Below are positions 1 through 9,960 of a stretch of 64,000 nucleotides of DNA, piece by piece. Below the pieces are notes generated by a model, which saw only the letters and a list, made by a program, of their open reading frames with translations, made no database searches and was not told where the DNA came from. The stretch comes from Chelonoidis abingdonii (lineage: Eukaryota; Chordata; Testudines; Testudinidae), in assembly GCF_003597395.2 (NCBI RefSeq), contig NC_133774.1:34864732-34928731 (forward strand), written 5' to 3'. Position 1 is the first letter of the stretch, and every line of letters begins with the position of its first letter. Both the position numbers and the translations under genes were made by a program.

Positions 1-60
1 GCAGCAGTCGGCTTTCCCCCATCTCCTAGTTTAAAAACTGCTCTACAACTTTTTTAATGT

Positions 61-270
61 TTAGTGCCAGCAGTCTGGTTCCACTTTGTTTAGGTGGAGC
101 CCATCTCTCCTGTATAGGCTCCCTCCATCCCAAAAGTTTCCCCAGTTTCTAATGAATGTAAACCCCTCCTCTCTACACCATCGTCTCATCCATGCATTGA
201 GACTCTGAAGCTCTGCCTGCCTACCTGGCCCTACGCGTGGAACTGGGAGCATTTCTGAGAATGCCACCAT
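61..270 (-). pseudogene. CR1 ORF1 esterase C-terminal part, after the frameshift
   Basis: A 69-codon frame that continues the esterase domain of the 297-905 piece after a break. It contains LPVPRVGPGRQ, LNAWMRRWC and, near the end, DGLHLN. In SGNH hydrolases the last block carries the catalytic Asp and His, and DGLHLN fits this. Seen: the motif and its correct order and orientation relative to the upstream piece. Inferred: one ancestral ORF1 split by one or more indels between about 270 and 330. Confidence 0.75.
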
Positions 271-296
271 AGAGGTCCTGGATTTCAGTCTCTTCC

Positions 297-905
297 CTAG
301 CAGCCTAAATTTGGCTTACAGGACATCTCTCCTACCCTTCCTATGTCATTGGTACCTACGTGTACCACGACCACCGACTCCTCCCCAGCACTACACATAA
401 GTCTGTCTAGATGCCTCGAGAGATCCGCAACCTTCGCACCAGGCAGGCAACTCACCATATGGTTCTCCTGGTCATCACAAACCCAGATAGCTATGTTTCT
501 AATGATCAAATCTCTCATTTTTAACACCTGCCTTTTCCTAGTGGCTGGAGTTCCCTCCCCTGGAGAGGTAACATCAGTGTGAGAGGATACCCTAACACCA
601 TCTGGAAGGAGGGTCCCAACTATGGGAAGGTTTCCTTCTGCTCCCATTGACTGCTCTGCTTCCCTGGGCCTTTCTTCCTCCTCAACAGTGCAGGGGCTGT
701 CTGATCGGAGGTGGGACAATTCTACAATATCCCGGAAAGCCTCATCAACATACCTCTCTGCCTCTCTTAGCTCCTCCAGTTCCGCCACCCTGGCCTCCAA
801 AGTCCATACGTGGTCTCCTTGCACCAAGTGCACACATATGCCACCGCCCACAGGGCAGGTAATCATACATGCTACACTCAGCGCAATAAACTGGATAGCC
901 CCCAC
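297..905 (-). pseudogene. CR1 ORF1 protein, N-terminal and first esterase part
   Basis: Open stretch of 202 codons. The N-terminus is hydrophobic (about residues 5-28). A short heptad-like, Glu-rich coiled-coil segment follows (about 34-58), then a linker, then the first half of an SGNH-hydrolase fold: CLPGAKV near residue 154 and HVGTNDIG near 182-189. In CR1 ORF1 this esterase domain lies downstream of a coiled coil. The usual GDS nucleophile block is not obvious; the matching stretch reads RDLIIRN. The frame is lost after residue 190 and the domain resumes in the 61-270 reading frame, so this is a frameshifted relic. It is an element protein, not a host gene. Confidence 0.75.
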
Positions 906-1049
906 TCTGCTGCTGGACTTCTGCCTGTATTGTCTCCTAGTTAATGAAAGAGGGGTTTAAAGAAATAGGTTTTGGATGTAGTTTGGTTTAGAGGTTTTAA
1001 GGGGACTAAAGGGGCACAGATAGGACTGACAACGGACCCCCGCTCCCTT

Positions 1050-1436
1050 CCCACTCCCCTGCCAAACTCCCTTGCGAAAATCCCTGTTAGCAGCCCCTGG
1101 TCGCAAAGCTCCCTGGTCACTTGTGCGTGGCTTTATAAAGCCCTGGCCTGAGTGAATGCCCCGCCCACTGATTAAGGCTCAGCCAATTACCAGAGGCTTC
1201 TAGCTTTCAAACCTTCCTTTGAAGCTCACAGCCTCCAACTGCCAGCCACAGCACACAGTCCTTCAAACAAACAAACAAACAGACTGACAAACACAAACTC
1301 AGCACACAGCAAGTAACCCCCAAACACAAACAAACACACACTACAGACAGTCAGTCACTTACCCCACAGATGCTGTATTCGCTCCTCCTACTCCTGGAGA
1401 ACTCCCTTGCAAAACTCCCTGTTAGCAGCCCCTGTT
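1050..1436 (-). promoter_or_regulatory. CR1 5' UTR / internal promoter region with duplicated module
   Basis: The leader contains two copies of a roughly 38-bp module at about 1060-1100 and 1396-1432; both share the core CCCTGTTAGCAGCCCCTG. They are about 335 bp apart and flank a TTTATAAAG box (about 1133-1141) and an ACAAACAAACA-rich tract (about 1265-1350). CR1-type LINEs carry their promoter inside the 5' UTR, and repeated 5' modules occur in several LINE groups. A promoter role here is inference from position only. Confidence 0.45.
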
Positions 1437-1440
1437 CTTA

Positions 1441-1500
1441 TGATCACGGCTTTTTTTTTTTTTCCTGCTTGAGGTGGCAAAAACCCTGGAGCCGGCCCTG
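1441..1500 (-). mobile_element. hAT-type terminal fragment
   Basis: Read on the minus strand the piece begins CAGGGCCGGCTCCAGGG and runs into an A-rich tract before GCCGTGATC. The opening resembles the 5' terminus of the GC-rich hAT element at 41278 (CAGGACCGGCGCTAGGG). Only this one end is present. The CR1 5' end begins directly beside it, so the CR1 probably inserted into an existing hAT copy whose other end lies outside the window. Confidence 0.55.
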
Positions 1501-1639
1501 CTTTCCTTCTACCATAACACTAACAAGAAATTGCCAGTAAATAATGGGACGTTTGAGGACCACTGAAGACAGGGGGTTTCTGCAGAGGGGGTTAAATGAT
1601 GTATATTTTATCATTTTCACTTTTCATATGTTGCTTGTC
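1501..1639. other. Unassigned spacer
   Basis: Short AT-rich spacer between the hAT end and the SINE tail. No motif recognised. Confidence 0.5.
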
Positions 1640-1805
1640 TTCTTAGATTGTAAGATCTTTGGGTCAAGGGCTGCATCTTATTATATGTTTAAATTGTAAG
1701 CTTTTTGGGATAGGCAACAACGTTTTTGTTCTGTGTTTGTACAGCACCTAGCACGATGGGGTCCTGGTTCATGACTAGGACACCTAAGTGCCACGATAAT
1801 GTTTA
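1640..1805 (+). repeat. SINE / L3-like LINE 3' tail with duplicated segment
   Basis: Carries the conserved tail of an ancient amniote retroposon (ATTGTAAG.TCTTTGGG, then GTTTGTACAGCACCTAGCA, then GATGGGGTCCTGG). The ATTGTAAG-CTTTGGG unit occurs twice, near 1648 and 1693, suggesting a short internal duplication or two juxtaposed tails. The same tail recurs at 22010, 26120, 47288 and 58418. No tRNA-like head is visible upstream. Confidence 0.7.
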
Positions 1806-1869
1806 CAAAGCACCTAATATAATGTAGACACTACCATAATCCAAAAACTATCCTATTGTTGTGATTTGC

Positions 1870-2130
1870 TTTGTAGCAAAGCACAGTTGGTCTGTCAATC
1901 CTTGGATGGGAGACCTCTAAAAAAAACCCAGGGAACCGTAGAAAGTAGTGCTGGTAATCCAGCAGGTGGTACTCTTCCTCTTAGTCAAATGCTTCAGCAT
2001 GATGTTAAAGCAGACAGAACTGCTGGAAAGGCTACCATTTGAACGAGATACAAACCTAAGGTCCTGACCACGTGGCTTTGTTAAAGAGACCAGTGCACTT
2101 TTGGCAAGAGTATAAATTAGATCTGGCAGT
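1870..2130 (+). repeat. 5S rRNA-derived SINE (SINE3/AmnSINE-like)
   Basis: The head contains CTTGGATGGGAGACC (1901-1915), which matches the box-C region of 5S rRNA. After a body there is an AAGGTCCTGACCA...GTTAAAGA...GCACTTTTGGCAAGAG segment (about 2056-2126), typical of the conserved body of these vertebrate SINEs. The 5S part is diverged and incomplete, so this is a retroposon copy and not a 5S gene. The family name is from recognition, not a search. Confidence 0.7.
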
Positions 2131-3635
2131 AATCTTTTAGATTTTTTTTTAGATTGGCATTGGATTTTTTCAATATTAAAAAGAACAAAACTGTCCCTTA
2201 TAATTTTTCATATAAAAAAATCTTTTCTTCTGTTGTTTGGATCAGTTCTGCTAAAGATCTTAAACTATGTGCCTTGGCAAAGTTTGGGAAAATATATTTT
2301 AACTACTAAATTCTCCCTACAATTTCAAGTGGGTACAACATTCCTTTTCACTTTGTATTTTAAATTGTGGTGTATTGTATTGCTGCTCTACTATTGAATC
2401 ACCACTGCCTTTCAGCCAAAAGTAAGCTGCATAATGCCCACTCATCCCTGGCTTATTTGGAAAGACTTATATTATAAATATAAAAGCTAAAATCATATAT
2501 AAATTCACAGGACATTATTCCTGTATCTAAGACCCAATCCTGTTCTAACTGAAGTCAGTGGCAAAACTTTCGTTTATTACACACACATAATTGTAAGCAG
2601 TTACTATATACAGTATGTTAGGAATAATTGGGAAAATATCAAGAACCACTATATTGTGACAAGAATAAGAAACATCTAGTAACACTGAAGCTTCTCTCAG
2701 AGTGATTCTGCATGACCCTTACATGGGTGCACAGTGCATGAAAAAGCACAGAAAGTCTTCCTCCTTACCTTGAGGGCCAGGCAGCGTTGCTCCAAGGAGC
2801 AGAGAGACAGAACAGAATGCACCAGACTATGAGGTGAGACTGGGGTGCAGGGAGAGAAGGCTGCATACCCCGTAAAGGAGTGTAGTAGCAGGCAGGTTAA
2901 CCTTGTAGCCAAGGAGTTCAGAGAAGCCTCCTGCTTCTGTAAAGCAGAATATATCCAAGTACCTCCCTTCCCAGGAGCAATGCAGCTCCACACTAGCTCC
3001 TATTCTTGGCTGTGCCTCTAATGAGCATAGGAAATATGTCTTATTTCTTATTGTTCGGATTCCTATTCATTCTTCTCCAGATACTAACTCTGCTGATTCT
3101 AAAACTTGTAATTGTTTGGGAACATTCCCTAGGAGATTAAGGTTTCAACTGATTTATAAGAAGCATTCCCATTCCTAAAATGGCAATGAGACTGCACTGG
3201 AATATATTCCAATCATTCCTGTTTTCATGTTGTCAACTCCCAACAGCTCTAGATCTCTATAACTGGCACTATTTATGCTGGAACACCTAAGGATGTTGAC
3301 AGAGTGCAGCAATCTGAGTTGAGTTTACACTTATAGAGTCCTACTAGTTAAATCGAAAGGTCATCCACATTCATTGCCTAACCCTCTCAGTCAAGAAATG
3401 TGATTCCACTTAAAAAAACAACCGTTTAAAAATCAGGATGATCAGGTCAGCTATTGTCCATAGACTTGGCCACATAAAGCAACATTGTTATGTATCTGTG
3501 GAAAACAGTGAAGAAAGGAAAGGAAACAGGTAAAGGAATCAAAAATGCATGGAAAGTATTCACAACAAAACTTTGTAAATTACATGTTATTTATTCTCTA
3601 TGCATGTAATAAATGTGTATGGTGTCTGAATGAAC
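2131..3635. other. Unassigned AT-rich sequence
   Basis: About 1.5 kb with no supported gene. Short open frames (for example on the minus strand at 2697-2993) show no recognisable domain. A weak match to the amniote AAGTCAGTGG palindromic repeat occurs near 2535-2565. Confidence 0.4.
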
Positions 3636-6096
3636 TGGTTTTAAGGCCAAAAAGATCACTGTGATTGTCTAGTCTGACCTCCTGTATAAGACAGGCTCCA
3701 GTTCAATTACAACTATTGTGATGGAGGCAGATCTTTTAGAAAAACATCCAATCTTGGTTTAGAAATGGACAGTGATGGAGAATCTACCAGAATTAGCCAC
3801 AGCAAATTGATCCAATCATTAATTACCCTCACTGTGAAAAAATTGTGACTTATTTCTAGTCTGAATTTCTCTAGCTTCAACTTTCAGCCATTGGATCTTG
3901 TAATACCTTCGTCTCCTAGATTGAAGAGCCCTCTATTATCCAAATTTTGTTCCCCATTTAAGCAAATATAAACTGTGATCAAGTCACCTCCTTAATCTTT
4001 TCTTATTTTCCAATTCTTTAATCATTCTTGTGCTCTTCCCTGAACCCCCTTCCAATTTATCAATATCCTTCTGGAGGTGTGGACACCAGAACTGGACACT
4101 GTATTCCAGTAGCAATCACACCAGTGGCAAACACAGAAGTAATATAACCATTTTACTCCTATATGATATTCCACAGGTTGTAGGCCAGTGTCTTTAGGCC
4201 AGTGTCTTACTGGCTTTATGTTTGGCTGATTATCCACAATGATCCCAAGTCCTTTTCAGAACCACTGCTTCCCAGAATAAAGTTCCCAATGCTCTAGTAT
4301 GGCCTATATTCTCTGCTTCAAGATGTATAACTACATCAGGTCATACTGAAATGCATATTGCTTTCCTGTAGCCAGCTTACCAAACGATTCAGTTCACTCT
4401 TATCAGTGACCTGTCCTCTTCATTATTTACCAGTCCCCAATCTTTATGTCATCTGCAAAGTTTATCAGTTTGATTTTATGTTTTTTTCCAAGTCATTGAT
4501 AAAAATGTTAAATAGCACGTGGCTAAGAACTTATCTCTGCAGGACCCACTAGAAACACACCTACTTGATGATGATTTCCCACATATAATTACATTTTGAG
4601 ACCTATCAATTTAACCATTGTTCAAACCATTTAATGTGTATCAGTTTACATTGAGATCATGTAACACCAAGTAAAATGCCTTACAGAAGTCTATTACATC
4701 AATACTGTATTTTTTTCAACCAAACTTGTAATTGTATCAAAACATGGTATCAAGTTAGTTTGACAAGACCTATCTTCTATAAACCCACTTTGATTGGTAT
4801 TAATTATATTATCATCCATTATTTTTTTATTAATCAAGTCCTGTATCAACTGTTCCATTATTCTGGCTGGAATCAATGTTATATATATCAATGTCTATAA
4901 TTACTTAGGTCATCTCATGTACACTTTTTAAATATAGGCACAACGTTAACTTTCTTCCAGTCCCTCTGGAACTTTGCCAGTGTCTGGACTTATTGAAAAT
5001 CAACATTAATGGTCCAGATAGCTCCTTGGATGGCTCTTTTAAAACTTTTAATGGAAGTTATCCAGACCTGCTGATTTTAAAATGTCCCACTTTAAGTAGC
5101 TGCCGTCTAATATCATCCTACTTACTGCTGAAATGGAAAGAATGTAATCATCATCATCATCGTCTGCTACAAATAGTTAATCTGTTTTCATGCTAACCAC
5201 AGAACAGAAATATTAATTGAACATTTCTTTCTTTTCTGTCTTATAGTTGGCAATTCTATCACGTTCATCAAGTAATATACTAATACCACTGTTATGATTC
5301 CTTTTATTCTTGATATACTGTGAAAAGCCCTTTTTATTTTCTTTAACTCAGTTATAACTTTCACTTTCCCTCTAAGCCAGGCTGTTTTTTTTCACCACTG
5401 TAGCCTTCTTTCTCAACTGGGCGATTGTGGCTGTGAAAATTTCCTTAAGCCATTCCCAACTATTCACATTGTCCTATTTAAATTCTTCTCTCAGCTAACT
5501 TGATTCATAATTGTTCTCAGCTTTGAAAATGGCCCTTTTAAAGTACCAAGTATGTATGTTACTGGTTTGGATTTTATCCTGTGTGCACACAACAAATATG
5601 ACCAAGTTATGATCACTTGCACCTAGCAACCGCTAACTTTTGTTTCTCTTGGATCAATGTCCCATAGAATATCTCAGCTTTTTTTCCTACACATTATACA
5701 CTGTTGCTGAAGGAGCCACCAATCCTGTTTCTTAGTGTGATTTGGTGGTCTGTGGCAGAAACCAACTTGTAACCCATGCGTTATCCCTTAGAACATTAAT
5801 CCATAAATATTCAAGATCATTTGCTTCCAAGTTGTCAGTGACTCAAAAACAGCTAATGCCATCTTTGACAGTGTACTATTCCCCTTGCCCTTTTACCCAC
5901 TTGATTCTTCCTTAATAGTTTTAGTTTATAGCCATTGATTTTAATATTCCAATCCAGTGACTCTTCCCACCAGGTTTCAAAATTACCAACTAGGTTGATC
6001 CATTCCTATTCCTCTTGTATATCACCCAGGGTCCTAACATTGCTGTAGAGACAATTAAAGAATTTTTTCTCTTCAGGTCCCTTGAAACCTAGGCAG
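3636..6096 (-). mobile_element. CR1 LINE ORF2 and 3' end, heavily decayed
   Basis: A long minus-strand CR1 copy. The 3' end lies near 3636-3700, where the plus strand reads ATCACTGTGATTGTCTAGTC then GACCTCCTGTATAAGACAGG. Upstream parts follow in order: C-terminal ORF2 (about 3750-4240, with AACTGGACACTGTATTCCAG on the plus strand near 4090), reverse-transcriptase palm (about 4430-4520, antisense of FADDTK-like sequence), RT fingers (4694-4891) and endonuclease-proximal sequence up to about 6096. Many indels and stops are present. No target-site duplication was identified. Confidence 0.8.
4694..4891 (-). pseudogene. CR1 reverse transcriptase fragment (fingers/palm)
   Basis: A 65-codon frame containing MEQLIQDLINKKI, NQSGFIEDRSCQTNL and DTITSLVE. 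This order is characteristic of CR1-clade RT, where a conserved GF..GRSC.TNL block precedes the first palm aspartates. The frame ends just before the expected catalytic block. It is the best-preserved coding island in the 3636-6096 LINE copy. Confidence 0.75.
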
Positions 6097-6362
6097 CATA
6101 GGTGTTGACTTCCTAGTAGATGCCAATATCCACCCTAAGGCCCCACCCTGCCCCACCTCTTTCTGCCCCCACTCCACCCATCCCCACTCCATTCCACTGC
6201 CTCTGTTTCTCCTCCCCCTTACCCCCAAGCACCCTCTGCATGCCATTGAACAGCTGATTGTGGCAGGCAGGAGGCTCCAGGGTGGGGGTGGAAATGCTGA
6301 TCGGCGGGGCTGCCAGTGAGTGGGATGTGCTGATGGGGGGCTGCTGGTGTCAGCACCTATGT
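6097..6362. mobile_element. MITE with CATAGGTG...CACCTATG inverted ends
   Basis: A 266-bp element that starts CATAGGTGTTGACT and ends TCAGCACCTATG, so its ends are inverted repeats. The interior is C-rich on the left and G-rich on the right with a near-palindromic centre (GAACAGCTGATTG near 6248), as in a folded MITE. Flanks CTAGGCAG (6089-6096) and TTAGGCGG (6362-6369) are a possible imperfect 8-bp duplication (two transitions), which would favour hAT. It interrupts or borders the CR1 copy ending at 6096. Confidence 0.6.
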
Positions 6363-7685
6363 TAGGCGGTGCAACAAATGTGGAACCTCAGCAGCACAAT
6401 AAAAGTGCCAGGCGTCTGAATGAATTGAAACTTAGGCTGACTTTCCAGTGAGCACCAATCTGGGCTAAATTGTGAACAAACATGGGCTCAGCTTTAACTT
6501 CAGTTAGTAACTATGCAAAGTTCAGTGTTTTTTCAGAGGTTCACTTTGAAACCAGACTAATCCTGCAGGTTTTGGCTGCCTTTTCTTTGAACAAACCCAA
6601 AACTCAGAATGAAACTCAGGAGACCAGAAAGAAAAGGTGCACATCAATTCCCAGCAAACCAAAACCTCTGAATTTTGCACAACTGTCTTGAGAACCAGTC
6701 TGGGGAATGTGAAATCACTGCAAAGAACACAACATCAGTAGAGACATGATAAATCTTTAAAAACCTATGAATATACGTATGATTCACAATTTCGTTATAG
6801 ATATGTACAGAAACCAAATTCCCTACTTCATAGTAATGGGTTGGCTATGATATGCTTGTTTTTATCTGTTTATATCACAAGTAGGACAAAAACAGCTGTC
6901 TTTACAGGGAAGATAATTCCACCAGTTCTAACTGGAAGAGCCAGCTTTCAGTATGACTTATATTTTTGGTGAGTGTTGACGCCTAATTTTTTTCTCCCTC
7001 ATAAACTGTAATTTATTGAAATGTACTTTTCAGGAAATGTAGGGGGTTCTTTTTAGATTTCCTAGTGCAGACAGTATAGTGAAATATGTCATGTGATGCT
7101 ACAAGCAGGTTTATTGGGACTGCCAAGTCTCCAACAAAAAAATACTTTGTGTCAAAACCCACTAAAATCAGAAAAAAGGATGAAAATCATAAACAGCCTT
7201 CAGAATGTGTAAGAAGGGATCTGAAAGCTAAAGTGAATCAATTGAAAAAAATTTGAAAAACTAGTGGTGCTTTACTTTAATCTAACATTACCTTGTGCTC
7301 TTTAAATCTCAGTCTTCATTCATTTGCAATGCCAAACAAGAGAGGTACAAGAAAAATGGGGTGTCAGCAAAAGTTGCAACGTACTACCAGGCTGCATTGG
7401 CCATGTTTCATAATATACACCAGAGCATTAAATTGCTGTGTAATATTCCATCTTTTCATAACAGTATGTTTGAACAGTTGGTATGGTAGATTTGTAAAGA
7501 AACAGGGACAGAGCTTTGCTCAACCCTGAGGAGAGAGGAGGCAATGATAGCTTTAAGCCAACTTTGTGTTCCCACAAACTCTGGTATTGCTGAGGCTTAA
7601 TTGGCCAGGGTAACTTTTGGGCTGCTCTAAGATCCACTTGTTTTTTAAATGGCTGTTGTTCGAACTGAAGATCACTGGGGTGTTA
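6363..7685. other. Unassigned sequence
   Basis: About 1.3 kb with no gene support. A TTCACTTTGAAACC/GAACAAACCC-rich part (6415-6720) looks like decayed dispersed repeat but no family can be named. Confidence 0.35.
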
Positions 7686-7820
7686 TGCACATAGGGTAAC
7701 CAGATGTCTCAATTTTATAGGGACAGTCCCAATATTTGGAGCTTTGTCTTATATAGGTGCCAATTATCCCCCACCTCCATCCTGATTTTTCACCCTTGCT
7801 CTCTGGTCATCCTATGTGCA
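7686..7820. mobile_element. Short MITE with TGCACATAGG inverted ends
   Basis: A 135-bp element. The left end TGCACATAGGGTAACCAGA and right end TCTGGTCATCCTATGTGCA are near-perfect inverted repeats. The interior has AATTTTATAGGGACAGTCCC, a common unit of a dispersed reptile repeat. The outermost TGCA could be a palindromic 4-bp duplication or part of the termini, so the superfamily stays open. No coding capacity. Confidence 0.65.
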
Positions 7821-9027
7821 TGCCAGCCATATTCCCTTCTGCCCTGGCATGTTGAGGGGACAGGAGAAAGTTGCATAGCGTTGGCTAGCTGGCAGGATTC
7901 CCTCATGCTAGAGAACATCTTTTGTCCCAGTAAGATTCATTTAGCATGCTTGTAGTCTCCCATAACTGAAGGATCTTCACCAGACTTTTGATTATAATGA
8001 AATAGCTCATCATGTTTATTGCATCTTTAATAATATTCCATAAACACAATCTCCAAACCTTCACTTAAGAGAAGTAAAGTCTGGTTATGTGTTCATGAAT
8101 GAAATATGAGGTCTTAATTAAGTTTTAACCCAATTGTTATTGCTTCTAGATTTTCATAGTAGAGCTGTGTGAACCCTTCCACTTTTGCTTTGAAATGGCC
8201 TGTCAAATTTCTCACATTGGAACTCTCTTGCATGGTTTTGCCCTTGAAGTTCAACAGTATTTGGACTTGATCTAACCTTATTCGCCTGTGGTTAAATCTT
8301 TTTGCAAAGTTCACCTCATATGGATCCATGCAAACCCACAAAGGACAGCATGAAGTTTGCTGGTTCACTGGAAGTGGGATTAGGCCCATATTGGAAAATA
8401 CCATATTGCATGCTCTCACATGAGCACAGATCTAACACAAATTCACCCATGGAGAGCAGCTTCAAAAAATGTTCACAGAAATCCAAAACAAACAACGTTT
8501 TCTATCCAACTTTCACTAAAAATGTATGAATAATTAAGTTTGTGACAATCACTGCTGGTTCTGAACACAGACTGAAATCAAACCAAAGCTGATTTTGAGT
8601 GTACTTTAAGAGTGAGTCAAATGTTCCACTCATCTCTAGTCTAAAATAGAAAATGTTCTGAAGATCACAACTCTCAGCCTCATAGCCTAGAAGAATAACA
8701 CCTGGAACATATTGGAGTTTGCTATTGTTTGCCTGGGTTTGGTTGAATGGTTGCCGCTTTGAAGAAATGATATCTAATTTGGCAATTCAACTATTACATA
8801 ATAGAGTATTATAATTCATTATTATTAATCAAGAGGAAGGCTCGTATGATAAGGTGCACAGCCCACATTCCCTAGACTGCCCAGGAAAGGCCACAGCTGC
8901 AGAAACACTGAGGGGAATCATGTGATTGGTCATTTGAGCAACGCAAAGAATAAAAAATAGAACCTGCCCCTCAGTCAGAGACAAAATCAGGGATTGGCAA
9001 AAATCTGGTGTAAGTTTCTTTACAGAG
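7821..9027. other. Unassigned sequence
   Basis: About 1.2 kb with no recognised gene. The 101-codon minus-strand frame at 8114-8419 has no known domain. The stretch 8560-8645 ends in CACTCATCTCTAGTCT, reminiscent of dispersed amniote repeat ends, but this is weak. Confidence 0.35.
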
Positions 9028-9035
9028 GTCAGGAG

Positions 9036-9195
9036 CATAGGTGCTGGAATGAGGGGTGCCGTGTGTGTGTGTGTGTCTGTGCTGCCGCACCCCTTGGCTT
9101 GAAGTGGTTTCCTTATATACAGAGTTTACACTTTGATTTAATGTGTCTCAACACCACCACCACCCCCCACTATACAAATTGTTCGAGCACCACTG
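9036..9195 (+). mobile_element. hAT-type MITE, 160 bp, perfect 8-bp TSD
   Basis: Bounded by GTCAGGAG on both sides (9028-9035 and 9196-9203), an 8-bp duplication that fits hAT transposition. The ends are CATAGGTGCTGGAA and, reverse-complemented, CAGTGGTGCTCGAA, so imperfect inverted termini are present. The interior shares CTTGGCTTGAAGTGGTTTCC with the related element at 35148-35275. A GT microsatellite (9061-9076) has grown inside. Non-autonomous. Confidence 0.85.
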
Positions 9196-9203
9196 GTCAG
9201 GAG

Positions 9204-9960
9204 TGGGAATGGCAGAGATGCCAGGCCAGAGGGACCCTGAGGAGGAACCCAGGCAGGGACCTGTGGGATATACAAATAGAGGAGAATGTTCCAGAATGTC
9301 TCACTGCACAGACCTGAAGACATTATGGCAATATCGTCAACCACAAAAATTCATGAGATTGGCCCTAAAATGTGAGATTTAACTAAAAATATGAAGTCAC
9401 ATTTTTTATTTGTCTGCTGATTTTTGAACTCTGTTACACACACACACACCACACACACATGTGAGACTATTACTCTGTTGCTAACTCTCACAAATGTATA
9501 GATGAGGTGATTTTGGTCTCTGTTGCAGAAGTTCTTGCTAGAAGTCCCTACTGAGATCAAATGATACCAACTTGCAGAAAGTGCTGCCTGATGGTGCAGA
9601 GCTCCCAATCGCTCCTCAAAACCAAAAATGCTAATTCATTAGCTCTTTGCCTCCCAACCCCATATCTGCCCAACCCCACATCAATTAATTATGCACACAG
9701 TATCACATCTACCCCTTGCTTCCCAGCACACTTGCGTGCCTTCTGCAGGTCCAGGGACTCTTCAGCCCCCACCTCTCTAAGCCTCAAAACAAGGAAGCGG
9801 CTCTTCTCCCACTCCCCACCCTTCCCAGGTGTTGCAGAAATGGGAGGAGAAAGGAGCAGAGAACAACTGACCAGTTTTGCACAAGAGGTAAGGGAGGAGG
9901 GGAAGGGAGCAGAGCTGCCCTGACTTCCTCTGTTCTTTCTGCTCCTTTTGCTCCCTCTTC
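9204..9960. other. Unassigned sequence with CA microsatellite
   Basis: Contains a short AC repeat (about 9436-9460) and a purine/pyrimidine-rich stretch (9780-9960) that opens several long but biased frames. No domain or splice-supported exon was recognised. Confidence 0.4.

Larger units (their letters stand above)
1..1436 (-). mobile_element. CR1 LINE, 5' half (ORF1 and 5' UTR), runs off the left edge
   Basis: Minus-strand 5' part of a CR1 retrotransposon. Reading leftwards from about 1436 there is a GC-moderate leader, then ORF1 coding remnants. The leader has CAAACA runs, a TTTATAAAG box near 1133 and a twice-repeated module at about 1056-1100 and 1393-1432. ORF1 shows the SGNH-esterase motifs typical of CR1 ORF1. 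Most CR1 copies are 5'-truncated, so a copy that keeps ORF1 and leader is uncommon. ORF2 would lie beyond base 1. The frame is broken, so the copy is inactive. Assignment is from motif recognition; the exact 5' boundary is approximate. Confidence 0.8.

Noticed and set aside
1870..1990. Possible 5S rRNA gene
   Set aside because: Only the box-C part is close to 5S; the rest diverges and continues into a SINE body.
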